Below are positions 11,185 to 19,760 of a stretch of DNA of 64,000 nt, piece by piece. Both the position numbers and the translations under genes were made by a program. The stretch's first letter is position 1, and each line of letters starts with the position of its first letter. The stretch comes from Actinoplanes campanulatus (lineage in GTDB: Bacteria > Actinomycetota > Actinomycetes > Mycobacteriales > Micromonosporaceae): contig NZ_BMPW01000012.1 of assembly GCF_014647795.1 (NCBI RefSeq), positions 1 through 64,000 of the forward strand. Direction: 5' to 3'. The notes beneath the pieces are model-generated. The model was given only the letters and a program-made list of their open reading frames with translations. It was not told the DNA's origin and did no database searches.

Positions 11185-12137
11185 GCGGCACCCACGATCG
11201 CCACGTACGCGTCCTCCAGCGTCGGCTCCCGGCTGTCCACCCGGCCCAGCCGGATCCCGGCGAGTTCCCGCAGCACATCACCCTGTACGTCGACGTGCGC
11301 ATCGGACTGGACGGTCAGCAGTTGCAGCGCCCCGCGGTCCTCCACCGAGGTTTCGCGGACGCCGGGCAGCCCCCGTAGGGCGCTGATCGCGGTGTCCGGG
11401 ACGCCGTACGCCTCGACCTCCACGACCCGCCGCCCGTCTGCCCGGCTCCGCAGCTCGGCCGGTGTGCCGAGTGCCTGTATCTCGCCGCCGGAGATCACCG
11501 CGATCCGGTCGCAGAGCTCGTCCGCCTCAGCCATGTAGTGCGTGGTCAGCACGACCGTCGTGCCGCCCGCGGCCAGCCCGGCCACGGTGCGGCGCAGCTC
11601 CCGGGCGGCGACCGGGTCGACCCCGATCGACGGCTCGTCGAGGAACAGCACCTCGGGGGCGTGCAGCCGCTGCCGCATGCCGCGGGAGTAGCCCTCGACC
11701 CGCTCCTGCTCCCGTCCGGTGAGTCCGACGAGTTCCAGCAGCTCGGCGATGCGCCGTCTCTGGTCGCGGGGCGGTACGCCGTACAGCTCGGCGAAGTACC
11801 GCAGGTTGTCCAGCGCCGACAGCCGGTCGTAGAGGCCGCGGTCGCCGCCGAACACGTACCCGATCCGCCGTCGTACCTCCCGGGTCTGCTCGACCACGTC
11901 GAAGCCGCGGATCCGCGCGGTGCCGGCGGTCGGGATGAGCAGGGTGTTGAGCATCTTGATGGTGGTGGTCTTGCCGGCGCCGTTCGGGCCGAGCAGGCCG
12001 AACAGTTCGCCGCGGCGCACCGTCAGGTCGATGCCGCGGACCGCCTCCACCGTCTCGCGCCGGGGCCGCAGCCAGCCGGTGCGGGTCCGGTACGTGCGGC
12101 GCAGGCCCTCCGCCTCGATGGCGTAGTCGCTTTCCAT
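11181..12137 (-). CDS. ABC transporter ATP-binding protein (DrrA-like), with an apparent internal deletion
   Basis: The 318-aa ATPase has Walker A GPNGAGKTT (about 50-58), the signature SRGMRQR (151-157), Walker B VLFLDEP (163-169), the H-loop TTHYMAEADEL and a DrrA-like C-terminal extension. Between signature and Walker B only LHAPE remains. Relatives usually have 7-8 more residues here, a helix like LARGLLHD. The frame is intact, so this is either an in-frame deletion or an unusual variant; activity may be impaired. The ATG at 12137 follows a TAGTTT box by 7 nt, so the operon mRNA is probably leaderless. Confidence 0.88.
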   Translation of the reverse strand: MESDYAIEAEGLRRTYRTRTGWLRPRRETVEAVRGIDLTVRRGELFGLLGPNGAGKTTTIKMLNTLLIPTAGTARIRGFDVVEQTREVRRRIGYVFGGDRGLYDRLSALDNLRYFAELYGVPPRDQRRRIAELLELVGLTGREQERVEGYSRGMRQRLHAPEVLFLDEPSIGVDPVAARELRRTVAGLAAGGTTVVLTTHYMAEADELCDRIAVISGGEIQALGTPAELRSRADGRRVVEVEAYGVPDTAISALRGLPGVRETSVEDRGALQLLTVQSDAHVDVQGDVLRELAGIRLGRVDSREPTLEDAYVAIVGAA

Positions 12138-12150
12138 GCCCGGAAAACTA
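12138..12150 (-). promoter_or_regulatory. Leaderless promoter -10 (TAGTTT) of the ABC exporter operon
   Basis: On the minus strand TAGTTT at 12150-12145 is followed by 7 nt and the ATG at 12137. No Shine-Dalgarno sequence is present. The regulator gene upstream ends at 12167, so this promoter lies between the two genes. Confidence 0.6.
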
Positions 12151-12166
12151 GGGAACGACGGTCGAT

Positions 12167-13174
12167 TCAGGAAACGAATTCGGTCGTGGCCGAATCGTCG
12201 CCGAGCAGCTTGACCAGTGCCAGCCCGGCCGGTTCCAGGCCGTAGAGGACCCGGCGTCCGGCCCGCCGCCGGTGCACCACCCCGGCGGCCTGCAAGCCGG
12301 CCAGGTGCTCGGAGACCGTGCTCGGCGCCAGCCCCAGCACTTCTGCCAGCCCGGTGGTGGTGGCCGGGATGGTCAGCGCCCGCAGCACGGTGGCCCGCCC
12401 CCGGCCGATGAGCAGGGTGAGCCGGTCGTCCGGGGCCGGGGTGTGGCTCTCGGCCAGTACGGCGGCGCCGCGCGCCTGGTAGGTCACCAGCACCACCTCG
12501 GGATGGTCCGAGGAGTAGAGCAGCGCGCCCCGCGAGAAGATCAGCGGCACCAGCAGGAGCCGCTGGTCGGTCGCGGTGAAGTCGTCCTCCAGCTGCTTCA
12601 TCAGGGTGAGCACCGGCCGCTCCCAGCGGACCCGGTCGTGCAGCCGGGCGAGCAGGGCGTCCGGGCCGTCGGCGGCCAGCGCCCGGGCCCGCAGCAGGAC
12701 CTCCTCGTCGAGCGCGGCCCGCATGGCCGGCCAGTACGGCGCCATGGCCCCGTCCCAGAAGGCGGCGAGCCCGTCGGCGAGCCGGTTCAGCGCGGTCTCC
12801 CGGTCGTCGAAGAACGGCCGCAGGCAGGGCGGAACTCCGTCCGGGTGGTGCCGGGCGACCTGCTGCGCGATCACCTCGGCGGGCGTGTGCCGGACCTCGT
12901 CGAGCTGCTCCTCGATGGTGGGCGCCGGCGACCCCGGCATCGGGGCGAGGAAGTCCGGCAGCATCCGGCCCACCTCGAAGTAGACCCGCAGCGGGGCGGT
13001 CGCCGGATCGGTGCGCAGCACGGCCTGCGCCCGCCGGGCCCAGCCGTCGTACGGCCAGGGCGCGGTCTCCGGGTGGCGGTGCAGCAGCCAGAGGCCGCAG
13101 ACCGTCTCGATCAATGGGCTGATCGCGATCCGGGTACGCGACAGCGTCGGTTCGTCGAGCTCGATCCGGATCAC
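12167..13174 (-). CDS. ArsR-family (DUF5937-type) winged-helix regulator, likely repressor of the ABC operon
   Basis: The 335-aa protein has a long N-terminal region of the DUF5937 type (IRIELDEPTLSRTRIAISPLIETVCGLWLLH) and a C-terminal winged helix (TTTGLAEVLGLAPSTVSEHLAGLQAAGVVHRRRAGRRVLYGL, about 270-315). It lies just upstream of the ABC exporter on the same strand, 29 bp away, so control of that operon is a fair inference. GTG 13174 is preferred over GTG 13180 because it is 7 nt after a TAAACT box. No metal-binding Cys cluster is visible. Confidence 0.85.
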   Translation of the reverse strand: MIRIELDEPTLSRTRIAISPLIETVCGLWLLHRHPETAPWPYDGWARRAQAVLRTDPATAPLRVYFEVGRMLPDFLAPMPGSPAPTIEEQLDEVRHTPAEVIAQQVARHHPDGVPPCLRPFFDDRETALNRLADGLAAFWDGAMAPYWPAMRAALDEEVLLRARALAADGPDALLARLHDRVRWERPVLTLMKQLEDDFTATDQRLLLVPLIFSRGALLYSSDHPEVVLVTYQARGAAVLAESHTPAPDDRLTLLIGRGRATVLRALTIPATTTGLAEVLGLAPSTVSEHLAGLQAAGVVHRRRAGRRVLYGLEPAGLALVKLLGDDSATTEFVS

Positions 13175-13187
13175 GCCCACGAGTTTA
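13175..13187 (-). promoter_or_regulatory. Leaderless promoter -10 (TAAACT) of the ArsR-like gene
   Basis: On the minus strand TAAACT at 13187-13182 is followed by 7 nt and GTG 13174. This decides between two in-frame GTG codons. Confidence 0.55.
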
Positions 13188-13330
13188 CGGTCGAAGGGCG
13201 AGTGGGCAGCTCCGCCCGGCGCGGGCGGCACCGGGCGCGAGCAGCGACGGACGTCGCTTCCGGCCCACGGCGGCCGCGCGTAGCCCGTACCCCTGAAGTA
13301 ATGCGGATGAGAGAAGCTGAGCGTGCCCGG

Positions 13331-13560
13331 TATCGTTGTGCGCACGCAGGCTTTGAACCGGCCATCACCGGGGAGCCTCCGGAAGAACGGGTCTTTTTTG
13401 AAAGTGCCCTAGTAGAACCGGGCGGACACCGGACCGCGCAGCCTTCCGGCGAATGAGCGGGCGGGTCTCCACGAACCGCCAAGCGAGGTGGTACCGCGGG
13501 TCTTCGTCGAAGGCTCGTCCTCGCAGTCACGTCATGTGAACTGCTTGAGGGGAACACCAG
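13331..13560 (+). promoter_or_regulatory. T-box riboswitch leader of ileS, translational type
   Basis: A TATCGT -10-like box (13331-13336) leads into a short Stem I: GGCT 13349-13352 pairs with AGCC 13374-13377 and CCGG 13358-13361 with CCGG 13368-13371. Its loop presents the isoleucine specifier ATC (13364-13366). The T-box sequence AGGTGGTACCGCG is at 13486-13498. Two exclusive structures can be drawn. GCGAGG (13483-13488) pairs with CCTCGC (13519-13524) as antisequestrator. Alternatively CCTCGCAG-TCAC (13519-13530) pairs with GTGA-A-CTGC-TT-GAGG (13536-13550), hiding the ileS Shine-Dalgarno sequence GAGGGGA (13547-13553). Uncharged tRNA-Ile should favour the first and open translation. This matches known actinobacterial ileS T-boxes. 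Confidence 0.93.
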
Positions 13561-16500
13561 ATGGCCTACCCGAAACACACCGACGCCACCGGCGTTCCGG
13601 CGAGCCCGGATCTGCCGGCGGTCGAGCGCGCCGTCCTCGACCACTGGGCCGCCGACAAGACGTTCGAGGCGTCCGTCGAGCGGCGCCCGGCGGGCGAGAA
13701 CGGCGCGAACGAGTACGTCTTCTACGACGGTCCGCCGTTCGCCAACGGCCTGCCGCACTACGGCCACCTGTTCACCGGGTACGTGAAGGACCTGGTGCCG
13801 CGCTACCAGACGATGCGCGGCAAGCGGGTGGAGCGGCGGTTCGGCTGGGACACGCACGGCCTGCCCGCCGAGGTCGAGGCGGAGAAGCAGCTCGGCATCA
13901 CCACCAAGGCGCAGATCGTCGACCTGGGCATCGACAAGTTCAACGACGCCTGCCGGACGTCGGTGCTCGCCTACACCAAGGACTGGGAGCGTTATGTGAC
14001 GCGCCAGGCCCGGTGGGTGGACTTCCAGAACGACTACAAGACCCTCGACCCGGAGTACATGGAGTCGGTCATGTGGGCGTTCAAGACGCTGCATGACAAG
14101 GGCCTGGTGTACGAGGGCTTCCGGGTCCTCGCCTACTGCTTCCGGTGCGAGACGCCGCTGTCCAACACCGAGACGCGGATGGACGACGTCTATCGGGATC
14201 GGACCGATCCGGCCTTGACGGTGAAATTCCGTCTGGAGACCGGCGAGGACATCGCGGTGTGGACCACCACGCCGTGGACGCTGCCGTCGAACCTGGCCCT
14301 GGCGGTCGGCCCGGACATCGAGTACGCGGTTCTGTCGGATGAAAACGGGCAAAAACTGCTGGTGGGTGCGACGCGAGTCGGCGCCTACGCCAAGGAGCTC
14401 GAAGGCTACGAGCAGGTCGGCAGCGTCTACGGCCGGGAACTCGTCGGCCGCCGCTACACCCCGCTGTTCGACTTCCTGGTCGAGCCGGGCGGGGAGAACG
14501 CCTTCCAGGTCCTCGGCGCCGAGTTCGTGACCACCGAGGACGGCACCGGTGTCGTCCACATGGCCCCGGCCTTCGGAGAGGACGACCAGAACGCGTGCAA
14601 CGCGGCCGGCATCCCGACCGTCGTGACCGTCGACGACCACACCCGGTTCACCTCGCTGGTCCCGGACTACCAGGGCCTTCAGGTGTTCGACGCCAACAAG
14701 CCGGTGATCGCCACGCTGAAGGAGCGCGGCGTGGTGCTGCGCCACGACGGGTACATGCACTCGTACCCGCACTGCTGGCGCTGTGACACCCCGCTCGTCT
14801 ACAAGGCGGTGTCGTCCTGGTTCGTGGCGGTGAGCACGTTCCGGGACCGGATGGTCGAGTTGAACCAGCAGATCAGCTGGACGCCCTCGCACATCAAGGA
14901 CGGCTCGTTCGGTAAGTGGCTGTCCAACGCCCGTGACTGGTCGATCTCCCGGAACCGGTTCTGGGGCTCGCCGATCCCGGTGTGGAAGTCGGACGACCCG
15001 CAGTACCCGCGCGTCGACGTCTACGGCTCCTACGAGGAGCTCGCGCGCGACTTCGGGGTGACCATCACCGACCTGCACCGGCCCTATGTCGACCAGCTGG
15101 TCCGCCCGAACCCGGACGACCCCACCGGCAGGTCGATGATGCGGCGCGTGCCCGAGGTGCTGGACTGCTGGTTCGAGTCCGGGTCGATGCCGTTCGCCCA
15201 GGTGCACTACCCGTTCGAGAACAAGGACTGGTTCGAGCACCACTACCCGGGTGACTTCATCGTCGAGTACATCGGGCAGACCCGCGGCTGGTTCTACACC
15301 ATGCATGTGCTGGCCACGGCGCTGTTCGACCGGCCCGCGTTCCGTAACTGTCTGAGCCACGGCATCCTGCTGGGCGAGGATGGTCGCAAGATGTCCAAGT
15401 CTTTGCGGAATTATCCGGACGTGTACCGAGTTTTCGATACTTACGGCTCGGATGCCATGCGCTGGATGCTGATGTCGTCGCCGGTCCTCCGCGGTGGGGA
15501 CATGCCGGTCACCGAGGTGGCGATCCGTGACTCGGTTCGGCAGGTGCTGCTGCCGTTGTGGAACGTCTGGTACTTCTTCTCCCTCTACGCCAACGCTTCC
15601 AACTATGTCGCGAAAAATCGGACAGACTCCACCCACCTGCTCGACCGGTACATCCTCGCGAAGACCGGCGAGCTGGTCGCTCAGACGGAGAAGCAGCTCG
15701 ACGACTACGACATCTCCGGCGCCGCGGCGACGGTCCGTAGCTACCTCGACGCCCTGACCAACTGGTACGTGCGCCGTTCCCGGGACCGCTTCTGGGCCGG
15801 CGACGAGGACGCCTTCGACACCCTGGCCACCGTGCTGGAGACCCTCACCAGGGTGGTGGCGCCGCTCGCGCCGCTGACCGCCGAGGAGATCTGGCGGGGC
15901 CTGACCGGCGGCCGTTCGGTGCACCTGACCGACTGGCCCTCGGCGGACGTGTTCCCGGCCGACCACGAGCTGGTCGCGTCGATGGACGCGATCCGGGACG
16001 TGGCGTCGGCGGCCCTGTCGCTGCGCAAGGCCAAGGGGCTGCGGGTCCGGCTGCCGCTGGCCACGCTCACCGTGGCCACCGCCGACGGAAGCCGGCTGGC
16101 CGGCCTCGGTGACCTGCTCAAGGACGAGGTCAACGTCAAGAACGTGGTCTTCACCGACGACGTGGCCGCGTACTGCCAGCAGGTCCTGACGGTCGTCCCG
16201 CGGGCGCTCGGCCCCCGGGTCGGCAAGCAGGTCCAGCAGGTGATCAAGGCGGTCAAGAGCGGCGAGTGGCAGCTCGTCGACGGCGCCCCGGTCGCGGCCG
16301 GCGTCACCCTCGCCGAGGGGGAGTACGAGCTGAGGCTGGTCGCCGCGGACGTGGAGAACTCCGCACCGCTGCCGGCCGGCGGCGGTGTCGTGGTCCTCGA
16401 CACGGTCGTCACCGAGGAGCTGGCCACCGAGGGCCTGGCCCGCGACGTGATCCGCGTCGTGCAGCAGGCCCGCCGGGACGCCGACCTCGACGTCAGCGAC

Positions 16501-16677
16501 CGGATCGCGCTCGTGCTGTCGGCCGCGCCGGTGGTCCGGGCCGCGGTCGAGGCGTACCGGGAGTTCGTCGCCGGTGAGACTCTCGCCACGTCGGTGGAGT
16601 TCGCCGAGCTGGCGGACGGCTTCACGGGCGAGGTCGGCGACGCCGAACAGGTGACGGTGACCGTTTCGGCCGTGTGA
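13561..16677 (+). CDS. ileS: Isoleucine--tRNA ligase, eukaryote-like type (IleRS2)
   Basis: This class I synthetase charges tRNA-Ile and edits valine. At 1038 aa it fits the long, eukaryote-like IleRS of actinobacteria, a type known to be intrinsically less sensitive to mupirocin. The HIGH motif is HYGH in [15 protein letters not shown] (about 65) and the KMSKS loop is [12 protein letters not shown] (about 609). The CP1 region has Cys pairs ([17 protein letters not shown]). The ATG is 7 nt after a GAGGGGA site that the T-box leader can mask. A hairpin at 16689-16727 follows the gene. Confidence 0.98.
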   Translation: MAYPKHTDATGVPASPDLPAVERAVLDHWAADKTFEASVERRPAGENGANEYVFYDGPPFANGLPHYGHLFTGYVKDLVPRYQTMRGKRVERRFGWDTHGLPAEVEAEKQLGITTKAQIVDLGIDKFNDACRTSVLAYTKDWERYVTRQARWVDFQNDYKTLDPEYMESVMWAFKTLHDKGLVYEGFRVLAYCFRCETPLSNTETRMDDVYRDRTDPALTVKFRLETGEDIAVWTTTPWTLPSNLALAVGPDIEYAVLSDENGQKLLVGATRVGAYAKELEGYEQVGSVYGRELVGRRYTPLFDFLVEPGGENAFQVLGAEFVTTEDGTGVVHMAPAFGEDDQNACNAAGIPTVVTVDDHTRFTSLVPDYQGLQVFDANKPVIATLKERGVVLRHDGYMHSYPHCWRCDTPLVYKAVSSWFVAVSTFRDRMVELNQQISWTPSHIKDGSFGKWLSNARDWSISRNRFWGSPIPVWKSDDPQYPRVDVYGSYEELARDFGVTITDLHRPYVDQLVRPNPDDPTGRSMMRRVPEVLDCWFESGSMPFAQVHYPFENKDWFEHHYPGDFIVEYIGQTRGWFYTMHVLATALFDRPAFRNCLSHGILLGEDGRKMSKSLRNYPDVYRVFDTYGSDAMRWMLMSSPVLRGGDMPVTEVAIRDSVRQVLLPLWNVWYFFSLYANASNYVAKNRTDSTHLLDRYILAKTGELVAQTEKQLDDYDISGAAATVRSYLDALTNWYVRRSRDRFWAGDEDAFDTLATVLETLTRVVAPLAPLTAEEIWRGLTGGRSVHLTDWPSADVFPADHELVASMDAIRDVASAALSLRKAKGLRVRLPLATLTVATADGSRLAGLGDLLKDEVNVKNVVFTDDVAAYCQQVLTVVPRALGPRVGKQVQQVIKAVKSGEWQLVDGAPVAAGVTLAEGEYELRLVAADVENSAPLPAGGGVVVLDTVVTEELATEGLARDVIRVVQQARRDADLDVSDRIALVLSAAPVVRAAVEAYREFVAGETLATSVEFAELADGFTGEVGDAEQVTVTVSAV

Positions 16678-16688
16678 TTCAACCGATT

Positions 16689-16727
16689 GGCCCGGATGTT
16701 CGCCTGGTGTGGGCGAATGTCCGGGCC
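16689..16727 (+). terminator. Terminator hairpin after ileS
   Basis: A 16-bp stem (16689-16704 with 16712-16727, including two G-U pairs) with a 7-nt loop starts 12 nt after the ileS stop. It lacks a T-tract but fits its place. Confidence 0.65.
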
Positions 16728-16809
16728 GGTCCAAGATCACTAGGTACTTCGCGCCAACTGTCAGCTAACCTCACAACACCATCCACCCCCCACGCGTCCG
16801 GAGGACGAG

Positions 16810-17478
16810 TTGCCGCTGCTCTACTCGATCGGCAAGGTCACTGTCGGCAAGGTGCTGATGACCGGCTGGCGGCCGCACGTCGAAGGCATCGAGAACATCC
16901 CGCAGACCGGCGGCGCCATCTTCGCGGGCAACCACCTCTCCGTTGCCGACGAACTCCTCCTCGGCGCCGCGGTGCCCCGCCACCTGGCCTTCTGGGCCAA
17001 GTCCGACTACTTCACCGGCACCGGCGTCAAAGGTTTCCTCAACCGCAAGCTGATGGAGGGCCTCGGCGCCATCCGCGTCGAGCGCGAGGGTGGCCGGGCC
17101 GCCCTCACCGCCTTCGACGCCGCCATCCCGGCGCTGCGCGACGGTGAGCTGATCGCGGTCTACCCCGAGGGCACCCGGTCGCCCGACGGGCGCCTCTACC
17201 GCGGGCGGACCGGCGTCGCCCGGCTGGCCGTCGCCGCGGGCGTCCCGATCATTCCGGTCGGCGTCCTCGGGACCGACAAGGTTCAGCCGATCGGCCGTCT
17301 CGTCCCGAAGCTGGAGCGCGGCGTCATCACGGTCAAGTTCGGCAAGCCGATCGACACGGTGGGCCGGCCCGACGACCGCACCGCGCTGCGCGAGCTCACC
17401 GACCAGGTGATGGGCGAGATTCAGCGGCTCACCGGGCAGGAGTACGTTCCGCGCTACGCCCCCAAGCGCGAGGAATAG
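16810..17478 (+). CDS. 1-acyl-sn-glycerol-3-phosphate acyltransferase family protein
   Basis: This 222-aa PlsC-type acyltransferase probably transfers an acyl chain to lysophosphatidate or a related acceptor at the membrane. Motif I is NHLSVAD, with His42 and Asp47 as the HX4D pair. Motif III is YPEGTRSPDG (Glu120). The next motif is VPIIPVGVLG. The start is TTG at 16810, fixed by the ribosome binding site CCGGAGGAC just upstream; no ATG or GTG fits better. A TAACCT box near 16776 may be its promoter. Confidence 0.92.
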   Translation: MPLLYSIGKVTVGKVLMTGWRPHVEGIENIPQTGGAIFAGNHLSVADELLLGAAVPRHLAFWAKSDYFTGTGVKGFLNRKLMEGLGAIRVEREGGRAALTAFDAAIPALRDGELIAVYPEGTRSPDGRLYRGRTGVARLAVAAGVPIIPVGVLGTDKVQPIGRLVPKLERGVITVKFGKPIDTVGRPDDRTALRELTDQVMGEIQRLTGQEYVPRYAPKREE

Positions 17479-17493
17479 ACCGCAGCGCCCAGG

Positions 17494-17516
17494 GCCGGCC
17501 GTTTCAAGCGGCCGGC
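17494..17516. terminator. Bidirectional terminator hairpin
   Basis: A perfect 8-bp stem (GCCGGCCG/CGGCCGGC, loop TTTCAAG) lies 16 nt after the acyltransferase stop. It overlaps the last codons of the convergent gene ending at 17504. Confidence 0.6.
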
Positions 17517-18700
17517 TCCAGGACGGTGTCGCGGAGACTGCTCACCAGCTCGGCGCTCTCCTCCAGCGACCGCCGGGTGAGCAGAACCGTGGCGAGACTG
17601 CCGTGGTCCGCCCAGGCGCACGCCACCACCGCCGTGTCCTCCAGCCGGCCGGTCCCGCACAGCTGATGCGCGCCGAACACACCCAGGTCGAACGGCTGCA
17701 CGTCCTTCAGCCGGAGCGAATCGGACAGCCGCGCCAGTTGAGCCTCCACGTCGGAGCCCGGGGTGAGCCGGAAACCGGTGACCCCGAAGACGGTGACGCG
17801 CTTGCCGCGCCCGTCGGCGTAGATGCCGGCGAAGGAGTCGCCGCCCGATCCGGCCGACTGCAACTCGTCGGCCAGCCGCTGTGCGGCGCGCTGGCCGGCC
17901 GCGGTGTCGCGCAGCCTCAGATCGGCGAAGGAGTCCGGGAGCACGGCCGTCACCGGGTACTGCCGGACGCCCGGCACCAGCCAGTAGCCGAGGGCCAGTC
18001 CGATGATCACCAGCAGCACGAGGCGGCGCAGCCGGCGGCGCCGGCGTGGCCGGGGGAGCGGCCGGGCCGCCCAAGGGGGTGGCGTGGCCGGCGGGCGGGG
18101 CTGAACCGGGATCCGGTTCGGGATCCGGTCCGGGGCCGCGACCTTCCGGCCCCACGCCCGGATCTTCTCCGGGGCCTTGCCGGCCGCCTCCTGACTCTTC
18201 GCCGCGGCGCTGCGGGCCGCTTCCTGGCTCTTCGTGGCGGTGCGGCGGCCCCAGGCGCGGACCTTCGGTGAGAGCAGCGGCGGCAGGCCGGCGCCGGCGG
18301 CCGGCGGCGGATAGGTGCCCGGTGGCGGGACGGCGGGTTGCGGGGCCGCGGCCCGGGTGGGCTCCGGCACGGGCGCGTCGAGGCGGGTCACCGGCAGATC
18401 GACCGGGGCGGCCGGTGTGGCGTAGGCGTCCGGCCAGACCGGAGTGTCCTGATCGGCCCACGGGTCGACGGCCGGCACCGCGGTGCGGTCGTCCTCCGGG
18501 TCGGCCTCGCCGCCGGTGAGCCGGTCGATCATGCGGGACCAGCGGGAGCGGCGCGGCCCCTGCTCGGGCACCATCGCGGCGCCGCTCCACCGGCCGGGAA
18601 GCGCCTCGGTGGGCGGGTCGTTCTCGCCGGATCCGGCGAACCGGGTGGGGTCGGGCATTCCGGCGGCCGGAGTCTCGTCACCCGGCTGCGGGTCGGCCAT
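17504..18700 (-). CDS. Membrane-anchored protein of unknown function, paralogue of the 209-1006 protein
   Basis: The 398-aa protein has a long Pro-rich cytoplasmic region with a KSQEAA repeat (about 155-185), a basic patch (RPRRRRRLRR), one membrane helix (LVLLVIIGLALGYWLV, about 235-252) and an external C-terminal domain. That domain ends like the 209-1006 protein (CAWADHGSLATVLL, two Cys). I chose ATG 18700 because GGAGGAG lies just upstream; the frame is open further, to 18811, without a ribosome site. Its function is unknown. Confidence 0.8.
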   Translation of the reverse strand: MADPQPGDETPAAGMPDPTRFAGSGENDPPTEALPGRWSGAAMVPEQGPRRSRWSRMIDRLTGGEADPEDDRTAVPAVDPWADQDTPVWPDAYATPAAPVDLPVTRLDAPVPEPTRAAAPQPAVPPPGTYPPPAAGAGLPPLLSPKVRAWGRRTATKSQEAARSAAAKSQEAAGKAPEKIRAWGRKVAAPDRIPNRIPVQPRPPATPPPWAARPLPRPRRRRRLRRLVLLVIIGLALGYWLVPGVRQYPVTAVLPDSFADLRLRDTAAGQRAAQRLADELQSAGSGGDSFAGIYADGRGKRVTVFGVTGFRLTPGSDVEAQLARLSDSLRLKDVQPFDLGVFGAHQLCGTGRLEDTAVVACAWADHGSLATVLLTRRSLEESAELVSSLRDTVLEPAA

Positions 18701-18934
18701 CTCTCCGATCTCCTCCACGCTCGGCGACACGATCGTCTTCACCAGGTTAGGGATGCTGTGCCAGTGGGACGGCGAGGCCGGATCCGGGCAGCGGACACCA
18801 ATGGCGGACAACGAGGGCGATGTGCGAGACGCTCCGGAGTCGTATGGTTACCCGGACTTGGCATCGTCCGGCCTCGCCGGCCGGATGAGTGCCCGGATTC
18901 ACGTTCGCGTGCAGACGGAAGAGGTCGCCGCACC

Positions 18935-19732
18935 ATGAGCACGACGCAGAGGAACGCTGTCACGGTCTCCGGGGCGGCCTCCGGCCGTCCGATGCTGTTC
19001 GCCCACGGATACGGCTGCGATCAGAACATGTGGCGGCTGGTGACCCCGGCGTTCGCGGACACCCACCGGATCGTCCTGTTCGACCACGTCGGGAACGGGC
19101 GGTCGGACCTGTCGGCGTACCGGGACTCACGGCACGGCACGCTCGCCGGCTACGCCGAGGACATTCTGGAGATCGTCGAGGAGCACGATCTGCGGGACGT
19201 CGTCTTCGTCGGGCACTCGGTGGCCGCCATGATCGGCGTGCTGGCCGCGATCCGGGAACCGGACCGGTTCGCCGGGATCGTGATGGTCGGCCCGTCCCCG
19301 CGGTACATCGACGACGAGGCGGACGGCTATGTCGGCGGGTTCGCCCGCTCCGACATCGAGGAGATGCTGGAGTCGCTGGACAGCAACTATCTGGGCTGGT
19401 CCAGCGCGATGGCGCCGGTGATCATGGGCAACCCGGAGCGGCCCGAGCTGGGCGAGGAACTGACGAACAGCTTCTGCCGGACCGATCCGGCGATCGCCAG
19501 GAAGTTCGCGCAGGTCACCTTCCTCTCGGACAACCGCGCCGACCTGCCCAACCTCCGGGTCCCGTCGCTGATCCTCCAGTGCTCGGACGACGTCATCGCC
19601 CCCACCGTGGTCGGTGAGTACGTTCACAAGAACACCAGGGAGAGCACCTTCATGGCCCTCAACGCGACCGGGCACTGTCCGAATCTGAGCGCACCGGAGG
19701 AGACGGTTGACGCGATCAAGTCCTGGTTGTAG
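18935..19732 (+). CDS. rsbQ: RsbQ-type alpha/beta hydrolase (stress-signal sensor)
   Basis: In Bacillus subtilis RsbQ is a hydrolase needed by RsbP to report energy stress, and the plant receptors D14 and KAI2 are its relatives. This 265-aa protein matches RsbQ along its whole length: FAHGYGCDQNMWRLVTPAF, VLFDHVGNGRSDL, YAEDILEI, FVGHSVAAMIG, MVGPSPRYI, LILQCSDDVIA, TGHCPNLS. The catalytic triad is intact (Ser95, Asp219, His247). The ATG is 12 nt after GAAGAGG. The stop is 28 nt before the RsbP-like gene, the same pairing as in Bacillus. Confidence 0.94.
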   Translation: MSTTQRNAVTVSGAASGRPMLFAHGYGCDQNMWRLVTPAFADTHRIVLFDHVGNGRSDLSAYRDSRHGTLAGYAEDILEIVEEHDLRDVVFVGHSVAAMIGVLAAIREPDRFAGIVMVGPSPRYIDDEADGYVGGFARSDIEEMLESLDSNYLGWSSAMAPVIMGNPERPELGEELTNSFCRTDPAIARKFAQVTFLSDNRADLPNLRVPSLILQCSDDVIAPTVVGEYVHKNTRESTFMALNATGHCPNLSAPEETVDAIKSWL

Positions 19733-19760
19733 ACACGGGCATGATCGGCGGACGATTGGC

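Noticed and set aside
13171-16740. 1189-aa open frame antisense to ileS
   Set aside because: It is a shadow of ileS with Arg/Val/Gly-biased low complexity. The sense strand has all IleRS motifs.
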